Source of the DNA: Rhodococcus sp. ARC_M5
GTDB lineage: Bacteria; Actinomycetota; Actinomycetes; Mycobacteriales; Mycobacteriaceae
DNA: 64,000 bases
Reading direction: 5' to 3'
Assembly (NCBI RefSeq): GCF_022810405.1
Contig: NZ_JALGQE010000017.1
Coordinates: 25,937 to 89,936, forward strand
This document shows, in pieces, positions 34,079-42,077 of this stretch. A program made the position numbers and the translations under genes. The first letter of the stretch is position 1; each line of letters begins with the position of its first letter. The notes under the pieces were generated by a model, which saw only the letters and a program-made list of their open reading frames with translations, did no database searches and was not told the DNA's origin.

Positions 34079-35274
34079 TGCAGGGCCCCTCGCGCGATTT
34101 TGCCGCTTGCCGTGCGGGGCAGCTGCTGCACCACCGTCCACCGACGCGGCAGTGCTTCCTTGGCCATGATTGCGCGAGCAAAGGCGCGGACGTGTTCGAG
34201 GTCGCGGGTCCCATCGAGTTCGATGACGGCAGAGACAGTTTCGCCGAGAACCGCGTGCGGGGTGCCGATCGCTGCCGCAGCTCGGACGCCGTCGAGTGCG
34301 GTCAGGATGTTCTCCACGTCCTCGGCGATCACCGTGGTACCACCCACGTTGATCGCCGCATCCCCGCGGCCGTGGACGAGAAGTTCGGAGCCGTTCAGTT
34401 CGGCCAGATCACCGACGCCGAACCACCCGTGCGCACCGATCGCAGCGTACGGCGACCGAACGAACAGGTAACCGTCCTCGGTGCGCGCTTCGACATTCCG
34501 GAGCAGTCTCAGGGGCGAGCGTTCGGCCACGACCCTCGCCGCCACCAGCGACAGTTCCGCCGATCCGTAGTACTCGACCAGCCTGATGGGCTGCGTCGAG
34601 GTGTTCTGAGTCGAGGTGTTCTGATCCGAGGTGTTCTGGCTCGAGATCGTCTGCGCGGCAGCATCATCGAGTCCGGCGCCGGCAGCGACGGCAACCCGCG
34701 CGCGAGGTATCCGGCGGAGGACGTCACGGAGTACCGCAGGCACGGCGTGGACAGCGGTGGCCTGCGCAGGATCGTCGGTGACGCATGCCCCCAGCCACAG
34801 TGCGTGCACCGCGGCGAACAGATGCATCGTGGCGTGTAGCGGTCCGGTGATGAGCACGGTATCGGTGGGGCGAAGACCGGTGATCTCGGTGAACTCGGGG
34901 AAGCTGTCGACCCACGACGCGGCAGTGCGAGCGAGCGGTTTCGGGCGGCCGGTGGAACCGGAGGTCGCCACCAGCAGGAACGCGTCGGGATCGGCGTGCG
35001 CAGGGCGCTCGGGACGAGCAGCCGGATCCTCGACCCGCACCGCGCTTCCCTGCCTGGCCGCCGCGAAAACGCAGATCAACGCGTCCGGCAGATCCAGGGC
35101 TGACGCGTCGTGGGATAGAGCACCGTGGGATCGAGCGTCATGCACCGGGAGGTGAGGCCACTGCTCGACGGCGGCGTCGAGTTCGGCATAGGTGAGTGTG
35201 CGGCCCGCCCAGGCGATGGCTGTGCCGTTGGCGGTGCTGCTGTCGCGGCCTCGACCTCCCAGTATGAGCGTCAC
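34075..35274 (-). CDS. Compact AMP-binding acyl ligase (YhfT-like) in the biotin operon
   Basis: 399-residue ANL enzyme, about 100 residues shorter than standard acyl-CoA synthetases. Motifs present are LVATSGSTGRPKPLART, ETGPLH-like ITGPLHATMHLF, LVEYYGSAELS, GWFGVGDLAEL, VHGRGDAAINVGGTTV and SGKIARGAL with the catalytic Lys. A Gln-Asn-Thr-Ser repeat (about residues 213-227, encoded by 15-bp units) sits in a surface loop before the YYGSAE motif. ATG 35274 overlaps the bioY stop by 4 nt. It presumably activates a carboxylate for the downstream thiolase. Confidence 0.83.
   Translation of the reverse strand: MTLILGGRGRDSSTANGTAIAWAGRTLTYAELDAAVEQWPHLPVHDARSHGALSHDASALDLPDALICVFAAARQGSAVRVEDPAARPERPAHADPDAFLLVATSGSTGRPKPLARTAASWVDSFPEFTEITGLRPTDTVLITGPLHATMHLFAAVHALWLGACVTDDPAQATAVHAVPAVLRDVLRRIPRARVAVAAGAGLDDAAAQTISSQNTSDQNTSTQNTSTQPIRLVEYYGSAELSLVAARVVAERSPLRLLRNVEARTEDGYLFVRSPYAAIGAHGWFGVGDLAELNGSELLVHGRGDAAINVGGTTVIAEDVENILTALDGVRAAAAIGTPHAVLGETVSAVIELDGTRDLEHVRAFARAIMAKEALPRRWTVVQQLPRTASGKIARGALQ
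34591..34650. repeat. 15-bp tandem repeat inside the compact ligase gene
   Basis: Three near-identical 15-bp units (34591-34635, core TCGAGGTGTT) plus one diverged unit encode SQNTSDQNTSTQNTSTQ. They keep the reading frame. The encoded loop is polar and probably surface exposed. Confidence 0.8.
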
Positions 35275-35873
35275 GCCTTGATCAGGCCCGGGTACGCGCG
35301 GTGGACGCTCTTGGCGACGACGGTGGCGACGACGACTTTGGCGATGTCGCCGGGCAGGAACGGTCCGTTGGATGTGACGGCGGCCCAGAGCCCGACGTCG
35401 GTACGCAGAACGAGTCCGATGACGCCGAATGCATAGATGACCAGGATTCCGCCGATCGCGTTGATCAGCAGGCCGAGCGCGATCGAGTATTTGGGCAGAA
35501 TGCGCGCTGTGAGCAGGCCGATCAGGAATGCGGCCGGTATCCAGCCGATGAGGTACCCGACGGTTGGCCCGGCCATGGCGGCGAGGCCGGTGCGTCCACC
35601 GGCCAGCAGCGGCAGACCGATCATCGTCAGGGCAAGGAACACCAGGACTGCGGCTGTGCCCTTGCGGGGTCCGAGGATGGCACCGGACAGGATGATGCCC
35701 AGCGTCTGCAAGGTGATGGGGACGCCCGAGAATCCGACCGTGATCGACCCCGGCAGGCCGAGAGCAGCGATGAGTGCAGCGAACACTGCAATCTGCGCCA
35801 TATCGCGGGCGGAGACATTCATTCGGCTGACCTTACGGCTCGGCCGGCGAGTACTGCTGTCGACATCTGACAC
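35271..35873 (-). CDS. bioY: Biotin transporter substrate-binding subunit BioY
   Basis: S-component of the biotin ECF transporter, 200 residues, about six helices. The BioY signature regions are visible: FAALIAALGLPGSITVGFSGVPITLQTLGI, GLPLLAGGRTGLAAMAGPTVGYLIGW and NGPFLPGDIAKVVVATVVAKSVHRAYP. GTG 35873 has GAGGAG about 7 nt upstream; a later ATG at 35822 would drop a charged N-terminal stretch. It is the first gene of the operon, 44 nt downstream of a BioQ-like palindrome. Confidence 0.92.
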   Translation of the reverse strand: MSDVDSSTRRPSRKVSRMNVSARDMAQIAVFAALIAALGLPGSITVGFSGVPITLQTLGIILSGAILGPRKGTAAVLVFLALTMIGLPLLAGGRTGLAAMAGPTVGYLIGWIPAAFLIGLLTARILPKYSIALGLLINAIGGILVIYAFGVIGLVLRTDVGLWAAVTSNGPFLPGDIAKVVVATVVAKSVHRAYPGLIKA

Positions 35874-35916
35874 GGGTGGCTCCTCGAGGAGTGGGGCCCG
35901 CGAACTGCCCCAGAGA

Positions 35917-35933
35917 CTTGAACGGCGTTCAAG
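35917..35933. promoter_or_regulatory. BioQ-like operator upstream of bioY
   Basis: Perfect palindrome CTTGAAC-ggc-GTTCAAG. The core TGAAC-N3-GTTCA corresponds to the box described for BioQ, the TetR-type biotin repressor of corynebacteria and mycobacteria. A TACCTT hexamer on the minus strand abuts it, so binding would block the bioY promoter. The palindrome is observed; the BioQ assignment rests on known consensus and context. No bioQ gene is identifiable in the window. Confidence 0.75.
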
Positions 35934-35975
35934 GTAGCAGGCCAGCGGCCTGTGCCACACCGGCGCGGGTACCGA

Positions 35976-38261
35976 TCAGAAGGGCGGAGGGTCGTATCGG
36001 GCGCGGTCGTACCGAACGCGCGCATGGACGACGCGACAGTGTTCGAGGTAGGACCGCCGCTTCTCCGCCAACTTCCTTCGGTCGATATCCGTTGTTGCAG
36101 AGCGAAAGTCGTCGAGAGTCGGAGGTGCACACCCGCTGTAGTCGAGCTCCCAGCGGGTCGGTTCCTCCGGGCTCGATCCCGGCCGGGCCGAGGCCCTTCG
36201 CCGTCGGCGAGATGGGCGGGGAGCCGCGATGGACAACTCCGGCAACGTGACTCTGCGCAGACCGAGGGAGTTCGACCACAGAATCGCGCCGTCTGCGAGC
36301 ATCACCGTCGACCACGCGCCCGAGGTCTTGGCCTGATGATGGAACACGCACACCGGCTGGAGATTGGTCACGATCGTCCAGCCGCCGCGCTCGGGATCGT
36401 CGTGATCGAACGGAACCAGATGATCGATCTGACACCGGGCCGACGGCACGTCGCAGTTCGGGAACGTACACGTGCGATACGCAGCCCTGACGAACGCTGC
36501 GACGCGGGCAGCGGGCCGATACGTCACCGCCGAGTGCGACGGTGCGGACTCGCCGCCATGACCGTCGGGAAAGATGCCGCGAGCACGCTCGGGTTGTTCG
36601 GCAATCCATGCCAGCCACCGTGCGACGAGTCCGTCGTGGACAGACTCCTCCCCCAATATCGGATTCACGGGTGGGAGGCAGTGGGCATCCACGAGACGCG
36701 CGGACGGAAGCTCGGCGGCACCGCGCACCCGACCCATGCCGACCACCCGACGCAACAGCGAGGGCGGGGCCGGCGAGAACGGCCCGTACGAACTCGACAG
36801 CAAACCCGACACATCGCCACTGCGGGAGCCGGAACCGCCGCCGGGGCCGGCGTCACCGGGCGACTGCCCGTGGCCGGAGCGCGATGGACCGTTGGGGCGA
36901 TCCGGGTCCGAACTAGCGTCGGGGCGTTCCCGGTCCGAGCCGTCGGGGCTGCCCGTGCCGCCGTCGCCGTTGCGCATACCGCCACCATCCGGGCCATTAC
37001 CGTCTGGGCCACCGTGATCGCGGCCCTCGCTGTCCGGGCCACCACCATCGGGACCACCGTCATCCGGGCCACCACCATCGGGACCACCGTCATCCGGGCC
37101 ACCACCATCGGGACCACCGTCATCCGGGCCACCACCATCGGGACCACCGTCCAGCCCATCGTCGTCTGGGCCGTCATCGTCCCGCTTTTCGTCGTCCCGG
37201 TTTTCGTCCTCACCCGGGCCGTCATCGTTGGAGCCGACATCGCTGGCACCGTCATCGATCGATCCGTCCTTGTTCGATGCGTCATCGCCTGTGTTGCTTT
37301 GTTCGGGCTTCAGCATCTCGACCAGCTCGGTCAGCAGCGCCTGCCACTTCGCATCCGCGGCAACGATGCGCGCCACTTCGGGATCGATGGGCGTGCCGTC
37401 GGCGAGGGTCGCAGGCTCCGAGGACAGTCCCAGCAAAGTCTCCACCGCCACCACGATCTGGAGGAGATGCCCGCGCCGAGGAGGAATATCGTCGGCAGCG
37501 CCGGCCACCGGGCAGTCGTCGCCGCGATCGCACTGACACGCCAGCGAATGCTCGCCGTGCAGCAACGCCATCAGACCCGCTGCCCGCAGGGTCCCCGCCG
37601 ATCGTGGGTCGCGCTTACAGACCGTCCCGACGATCTCGACGATGAGGGCGTCCGCTTCGGCTGCTTCGAGATCGGTGATCTTCGCGATGAGTGATGCGAT
37701 CTCGCCCGGACCGGTGCGGTCGATCCGCACACCGACCTCCTCGGACTTCGCCGTCTCGCGGGCAGCTGCGGCACCGACCGGATCGGCCTTCATCCACAGC
37801 CGCCAGATCCGGTTCCGCAACGCCTGCGGACGCATCCGGCCACCAGACGCACAGACCTCGTACTCGATTGCCGCGATCGTCTCGTCACCGGCGCGATGCA
37901 AAACCGAGGTGATCGTCACCACCGTCGACCAGTCGAAGCTGCCGGTCACGAAACGCAAGGCCGTCAACGGCATTCGATGCAGACGCTCCGCGACATCGTG
38001 TACAACGGACGCATCGCGACGGGTTCCGGTCATCGTCACGGCCAGATCGCACAGGGCACCGCGGACGGTCTCACCCGGATCTCCGCCGGCGGCTTCGGCT
38101 GCTTCGAGGCGCATCTCGAGCACGTCGCAGTACGCGAGCACGGTCGCCGCCCGAGCAAGGTTCTCGGTGACACGGTTGAGCGCGATGACATCGAGAAACC
38201 CCGCGATGCAGTCATCGACCGGCGGCGTCTCCGCCACCCCCCACCCACCCGTATCGAACAT
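35976..38261 (-). CDS. 13E12-type DUF222 / HNH protein with repeat-rich linker
   Basis: 761 residues from ATG 38261 (MFDTGGWGVAETPPVD). The N-terminal half is DUF222. The middle (about 330-480) is an Asp/Gly/Pro linker with exact DNA repeats. The C-terminal HNH domain reads CTFPNCDVPSARCQIDHLVP then NLQPVCVFHHQAKT. Relative to the copy at 16734 it has a much longer linker and a basic C-terminal tail ending RYDPPPF, as the other ends EPPPF. The function of the family is unknown. It is divergent from the GNAT gene. Confidence 0.86.
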   Translation of the reverse strand: MFDTGGWGVAETPPVDDCIAGFLDVIALNRVTENLARAATVLAYCDVLEMRLEAAEAAGGDPGETVRGALCDLAVTMTGTRRDASVVHDVAERLHRMPLTALRFVTGSFDWSTVVTITSVLHRAGDETIAAIEYEVCASGGRMRPQALRNRIWRLWMKADPVGAAAARETAKSEEVGVRIDRTGPGEIASLIAKITDLEAAEADALIVEIVGTVCKRDPRSAGTLRAAGLMALLHGEHSLACQCDRGDDCPVAGAADDIPPRRGHLLQIVVAVETLLGLSSEPATLADGTPIDPEVARIVAADAKWQALLTELVEMLKPEQSNTGDDASNKDGSIDDGASDVGSNDDGPGEDENRDDEKRDDDGPDDDGLDGGPDGGGPDDGGPDGGGPDDGGPDGGGPDDGGPDGGGPDSEGRDHGGPDGNGPDGGGMRNGDGGTGSPDGSDRERPDASSDPDRPNGPSRSGHGQSPGDAGPGGGSGSRSGDVSGLLSSSYGPFSPAPPSLLRRVVGMGRVRGAAELPSARLVDAHCLPPVNPILGEESVHDGLVARWLAWIAEQPERARGIFPDGHGGESAPSHSAVTYRPAARVAAFVRAAYRTCTFPNCDVPSARCQIDHLVPFDHDDPERGGWTIVTNLQPVCVFHHQAKTSGAWSTVMLADGAILWSNSLGLRRVTLPELSIAAPRPSRRRRRASARPGSSPEEPTRWELDYSGCAPPTLDDFRSATTDIDRRKLAEKRRSYLEHCRVVHARVRYDRARYDPPPF
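37036..37150. repeat. 30-bp tandem repeat in HNH linker
   Basis: Three exact 30-bp copies and most of a fourth encode alternating GGPDGGGPDD. Identity at every base, including third codon positions, indicates recent expansion rather than selection on protein alone. Confidence 0.9.
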
Positions 38262-38336
38262 GCATTCGATACTACGAGAGGGGTCCGACAAGAAAATCCG
38301 ACGAACAATTCGAGCCGTATCGGTATAACTACAACC

Positions 38337-38846
38337 GTGGGCAGCTACACGATTCGTGACATCCGCCCGGGCGACGAGGAACAGCTCGGCACCGCGCACG
38401 TGGCGATCTGGAAGGCGACGTACGCGGGAATGATGAACAGCGCCAAGCTCGATGCGGTGCGTCCCCTCGATCGCATCGAACGATGGGAGCAGATCATCGC
38501 CCACCGCGACGAGGCGTCGAGCCGCGGTGTGCTGACTCGGTGCGCCGTCGACACCAGCGATTCACGCATCGTCGGTTTCGCCACCGGCGGCCCACCACGC
38601 GACGACGATCCGCCGGCATCGACCGAACTGTGGTCACTGAACGTCGTGCCCGAGCACCACGGCACCGGCGTCGCAACAGAACTCATGACCACCGTGGTCG
38701 ACCCGGAGGCATCCACATACCTGTGGGTGGCAGCGGCCAACGATCGCGCCGTGGCGTTCTATCGCAAGCATCGATTCGAGCTCGACGGCACCGAGAAGTG
38801 GGACCCGTTCTGGGAGTGCCTCGAAGCCCGCATGGTCAGGGCTTGA
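38337..38846 (+). CDS. GNAT family N-acetyltransferase
   Basis: 169-residue acetyl-CoA-dependent acyltransferase. IRDIRPGDEEQLGTAHVAIWKATYAG is the N-terminal substrate-side region. LWSLNVVPEHHGTGVATELM is motif A, a pyrophosphate-binding loop, and VAAANDRAVAFYRKHRFELDG is motif B. Substrate unknown (an amine or amino terminus). Start GTG 38337; the longer open frame upstream lies antisense to the HNH gene and is rejected. The 3' end overlaps the CPBP-like gene by 11 bp, convergent. Confidence 0.86.
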   Translation: MGSYTIRDIRPGDEEQLGTAHVAIWKATYAGMMNSAKLDAVRPLDRIERWEQIIAHRDEASSRGVLTRCAVDTSDSRIVGFATGGPPRDDDPPASTELWSLNVVPEHHGTGVATELMTTVVDPEASTYLWVAAANDRAVAFYRKHRFELDGTEKWDPFWECLEARMVRA

Positions 38847-39783
38847 CGGGCGGTTCTCGTCTGGACTCGTCGGGATCGAGTTTTTCGGGGTTCAGCACCA
38901 CCTCGGCCACCATCGGAGTCGTCTCGACGGTCGCATCGCCGTACCGGACGGCCACCGTGTTCGGCAGGAACGCCTCCAATGCACGCGGGGTGACCCACCA
39001 CAGCAGTGCCGAGAAGAGGATCAGAATGTTGATCCACTGCAGCACCGTCGCCGCATTATCGGATGGAATGACACGATCGAACACCTGGATGTTCATCACC
39101 AGCCCGTGGATGACGATCAACACCCACAGCCGCCGGTAGCGGTAGAACACCCAGACCGCCGCCGCACCCCAGCACAGTGCCCACAGAAAACCACCGCCGC
39201 CGAAGTACAGGTAGAGAAAGCCTCGCATTGTGGCCGACAACGCCATGATGGCCCAGATCGGAAGCCGGCCCACGAGCAGCAACACCGGCAGCGCCACCAG
39301 AATCGGCTCCTCGCGTAGACCCACGGCGAGAGCAGAAACCACTGCGAGCCAATCGGATTCGACCGAGGCCGGAACCGAGAAGCTGAAGCGGACGATGTCC
39401 ATGCGAGACAACACGAGTAGCGAAGCAGACGCGGCACCGATCGCGGCGCACCAGGTGAGCGCGGCCTCACGCGCAGTGCCGCTGCGGACCGGCCACACCG
39501 CAGGCAGCCTCCGACGTCGAGCGAAGTACACCGCGGCGATTGCCACGGCACCCACCGCCACCTGCGCTGCGCCGACAGCGAGATCGGCCCACTGATCCCC
39601 CATCGAGAGCGTCGGAGCCGGCGCGTTGGGCTCGCGGAAACGCCACAGTGCCCCCAGCAGGCTCACCGAATAGACGACGATCCAGCCGACCACCAGACCC
39701 AGGAGCATCGCGGCGGTACCGGCAGCGGTCAGACCAGGCCGGGGCGAGCGAGTAGTGGGACCCGCGCGGACACCGCTCGTCAC
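38836..39783 (-). CDS. CPBP-like integral membrane protein
   Basis: About 315 residues with seven or eight helices. VGLREEPILVALPVLLL contains the paired Glu of CAAX-protease/bacteriocin-processing (CPBP) proteins, and HGLVMN matches the third CPBP motif. The Arg of the usual EExxxR is missing (EEPILV), so proteolytic activity is doubtful. Start chosen at GTG 39783 (TSGVRAGPTTRSP); the frame is open further upstream without membrane features. Role unknown. Confidence 0.65.
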   Translation of the reverse strand: MTSGVRAGPTTRSPRPGLTAAGTAAMLLGLVVGWIVVYSVSLLGALWRFREPNAPAPTLSMGDQWADLAVGAAQVAVGAVAIAAVYFARRRRLPAVWPVRSGTAREAALTWCAAIGAASASLLVLSRMDIVRFSFSVPASVESDWLAVVSALAVGLREEPILVALPVLLLVGRLPIWAIMALSATMRGFLYLYFGGGGFLWALCWGAAAVWVFYRYRRLWVLIVIHGLVMNIQVFDRVIPSDNAATVLQWINILILFSALLWWVTPRALEAFLPNTVAVRYGDATVETTPMVAEVVLNPEKLDPDESRREPPVKP

Positions 39784-39889
39784 CAGGTCACCACCGTTCC
39801 GCTCGATACAGCATCGCCGAACAGCTTGTCTATCACGCCTGGGCCGAGAATTCAGTACTGTCACGGCGATACGGAACCGGGGGTGCCAC

Positions 39890-40141
39890 TCACGGCCGAG
39901 TGTCACGCTCGGATGTGTCGCTCGCATCCTTCGTGCCGACGATGTCGTCTCGCAGTTCGGCGAGCAGCCCCTTCTTCGGGGTGCCGCGACGCGATTCCCA
40001 TACGTCGACCATCGCGAGCACCACCAGAACACAGCCGATCGGGCCGCCCTGGAACCAGAACACTTGCAGGTCCCAAAAGAACAGCGCCAGCGCAGCGCCG
40101 ACAACAATCGTGACGATGCTGCGTATATCTCGAGCACTCAT
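39890..40141 (-). CDS. Small membrane protein, unknown
   Basis: 83 residues from ATG 40141, which has GAGGGGA 5 nt upstream. Two hydrophobic segments (IVTIVVGAALALFFWDLQVFWF and GPIGCVLVVLAMVDVW) precede a charged cytosolic tail (SRRGTPKKGLLAELRDD). I do not recognise a family. The next upstream gene (GAP-family) ends 19 bp away on the same strand, so they are probably co-transcribed. Confidence 0.6.
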   Translation of the reverse strand: MSARDIRSIVTIVVGAALALFFWDLQVFWFQGGPIGCVLVVLAMVDVWESRRGTPKKGLLAELRDDIVGTKDASDTSERDTRP

Positions 40142-40160
40142 CGCGTCCCCTCTCATCGGT

Positions 40161-40802
40161 TCAAACCAGGTTCAATTCGATTGCCGCATCAGCTGCCAGT
40201 AGTGCGCCCAGCACCACCGACACCGTCGCCCACACGTCCCCACTCCAGCGATCCACGCGCCGGAGCACGGTCGGCGTGATCGACGAAACACGTTCCTGCG
40301 CAAACACTCTGACGGCAAGCAGGACGAGAGCAGGTGACAGCGTCACGAGCACGTACGCCGCGAGCAGCAGCGCCGACAACCCCCACCCCAGCCCGGCATC
40401 ACCGACCGCGTCGATCGCTGCGAAGTAAGGCAGCATCGTCGCCACCTCCACCGCGCCCACAGCGACCGCGAGCAGGACGACCCCGCGAACAGTTCCCGGG
40501 GGCCGCGTCCACCACGCAGTCCTCGGAGCTTGCCGCCGACGGTCACAGACCAGGCCGACGAACAGGAAAGCTGCACCCACCGCCAAACGCGCCCACGCCC
40601 CACCCGGCACTCCCACCGAGACGCCGACCGACATGGTCAGCACAACAACACCGATCCCGAGATAGAGCAGTCCCAACACGCTCAGATGCAGCAGAACGAC
40701 ACGCGCACGGAACGACGGCCACAGCATCATCCACAACGGAACCGCAAGAGTCCCGATGCCGATGCTGTCCACCAGCGCGAGTCCGGGCAGCTGAATTAAC
40801 AC
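40161..40802 (-). CDS. GAP-family (Sap-like) membrane protein
   Basis: About 213 residues, six predicted helices. The start LIQLPGLALVDSIGIGTLAVPLW matches the N-terminus of GAP/Sap proteins, which in mycobacteria assist export or addressing of glycolipids. The Asp-Ser of LVDS is the conserved spot. Start GTG 40802 has no ribosome-binding site and lies inside an inverted repeat shared with the divergent TetR gene, so translation may be leaderless or start elsewhere. Lipid-related transport is a family-level inference. Confidence 0.7.
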   Translation of the reverse strand: MLIQLPGLALVDSIGIGTLAVPLWMMLWPSFRARVVLLHLSVLGLLYLGIGVVVLTMSVGVSVGVPGGAWARLAVGAAFLFVGLVCDRRRQAPRTAWWTRPPGTVRGVVLLAVAVGAVEVATMLPYFAAIDAVGDAGLGWGLSALLLAAYVLVTLSPALVLLAVRVFAQERVSSITPTVLRRVDRWSGDVWATVSVVLGALLAADAAIELNLV

Positions 40803-40837
40803 AGCTGTACCGTAACAGGATTTCAGCACAGTTGTGT
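40799..40837. promoter_or_regulatory. Inverted-repeat operator between GAP-family gene and TetR
   Basis: Arms ACACAGCTGT (40799-40808) and ACAGTTGTGT (40828-40837) are complementary at 9 of 10 positions. Each is itself nearly palindromic, so two TetR dimers could bind. The left arm covers the proposed start of the GAP-family gene. The divergent TetR begins 31 bp beyond the right arm. Confidence 0.55.
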
Positions 40838-40868
40838 GGAAAAGATTTCCTCGTGCTAGAACAGACCG

Positions 40869-41474
40869 ATGCCGAAGATCGTCGACCACGACGCACGCCG
40901 GGCGGAGATCGTCGCCGCCGTGTGGCGCGTCATCGAGCGATCAGGAATGGACGGGGCGACGGTTCGCAGTGTCGCCGCCGAGGCAGGCGTCTCCCCCGGA
41001 TCACTTCGCTACTACTTCTCCGACCAGGGAGAACTGGTGCTGTTTGCGGCCGAGGCCATGACGCAACGCGTCGTACATCGGTTGGAGGCGCACCCGACCG
41101 ACGGTGACGGCCTCGTTCGCGCAATCCGCGTCCTCGAGGAATTACTGCCACTCGACGAGGACCGCCGCGCCGAGGCGTCGGTGTGGCTGGAAGCGATCGT
41201 GCGTGCCAGAGTCGACGAGCGACTCGCCTCCCTCAAGACGGCCGGGTGGTTCGGCAGCCGGTACCTGTGTCGGCTCGCGTGGGCGCACCTGCACGATCTC
41301 GATCGACCGAACTCCCCCGCCTTCATCTTCGTCAGCGCCGCGGACGAACGTGCAGCGGCCGAACTGCATACCTTCATCGACGGGCTGACGCTGCAGGCAG
41401 TGACGTATCCCGAGCAACTCGCGGCCGACGAGGTGCGTCGGATGTTGCAGGACTACCTGAAGACGCGGCTCTAG
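40869..41474 (+). CDS. TetR family regulator (BetI-type C-terminus)
   Basis: 201 residues. DNA-binding helices lie in ATVRSVAAEAGVSPGSLRYYFSDQ. The C-terminal domain has the pattern of the TetR_C_6/BetI group. It is divergent from the GAP-family membrane gene with a shared 66-bp control region containing a strong inverted repeat, so it most likely represses that gene and itself. Ligand unknown. Confidence 0.87.
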   Translation: MPKIVDHDARRAEIVAAVWRVIERSGMDGATVRSVAAEAGVSPGSLRYYFSDQGELVLFAAEAMTQRVVHRLEAHPTDGDGLVRAIRVLEELLPLDEDRRAEASVWLEAIVRARVDERLASLKTAGWFGSRYLCRLAWAHLHDLDRPNSPAFIFVSAADERAAAELHTFIDGLTLQAVTYPEQLAADEVRRMLQDYLKTRL

Positions 41475-41534
41475 CCGGTCCCGTCAGCTGCAACGAATCC
41501 GGCCGGATCCGTTACTCGAGGTAACGTCGATGGG

Positions 41535-42077
41535 ATGCATGTGTCCGACCGCCTCACCGACCACGTTCCCCAGCGCTGGCTCGAGCCCCTCGTCAAGCAC
41601 GCCGAGGCCCTCAAGTTCCTGATCGTCGGAGCGATCACCTTCGTCGTCACCGTGGTCCTGTTCTTCGGCCTGAAGTGGACGATCCTGCAGGACAAGCCCG
41701 TGACAGCGAACGTTCTGGCCGTGCTGATCGCGACCATCGTGTCGTACATCCTCAACCGGGAATGGTCGTTCACAGCGCGCGGCGGACGACGTCGCCACCA
41801 CGAGGCAGCACTATTTTTCGCCGTTGCCGGAACCGGTCTGGCAATCAACCAGCTACCGCTGTGGGTGTCGAGTTACATGCTGGATCTGCGTTCGCCGAAC
41901 GTGTCCTTCCTCACCGAGAACATCGCCGACTTCGTCAGCGGATCCATCATCGGCACGTTGCTGGCAACCGCCTTCCGGTGGTGGGCGATGCGCAAGTTCG
42001 TGTTCCCGGAGCAGGCGGACGTTCTCCCCGATCCCGTCGCCCTGACCGTTTACGGTGGACGGCATGGCGACCACTAG
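41535..42077 (+). CDS. GtrA family membrane protein
   Basis: 180 residues with four helices: FLIVGAITFVVTVVLFFGL, NVLAVLIATIVSYILNREWSF, LFFAVAGTGLAINQLPLWVSS and GSIIGTLLATAFRWWAMRKFVF. The NREWSF and RKFVF motifs are typical of GtrA, thought to flip or move polyprenyl-linked sugars for wall polysaccharide or teichoic/arabinogalactan synthesis. The 3' end overlaps the SixA gene by 14 nt, an arrangement suggesting coupling but not an obvious functional link. Confidence 0.88.
   Translation: MHVSDRLTDHVPQRWLEPLVKHAEALKFLIVGAITFVVTVVLFFGLKWTILQDKPVTANVLAVLIATIVSYILNREWSFTARGGRRRHHEAALFFAVAGTGLAINQLPLWVSSYMLDLRSPNVSFLTENIADFVSGSIIGTLLATAFRWWAMRKFVFPEQADVLPDPVALTVYGGRHGDH

Noticed and set aside
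37036..37150. Regular 30-bp repeats considered as a CRISPR array
   Set aside because: Units are contiguous with no spacers and lie inside an HNH coding frame.
39890..40802. Small gene plus neighbour considered as a toxin-antitoxin pair
   Set aside because: Both proteins are membrane proteins with no toxin or antitoxin fold, and the neighbour is a GAP-family protein.
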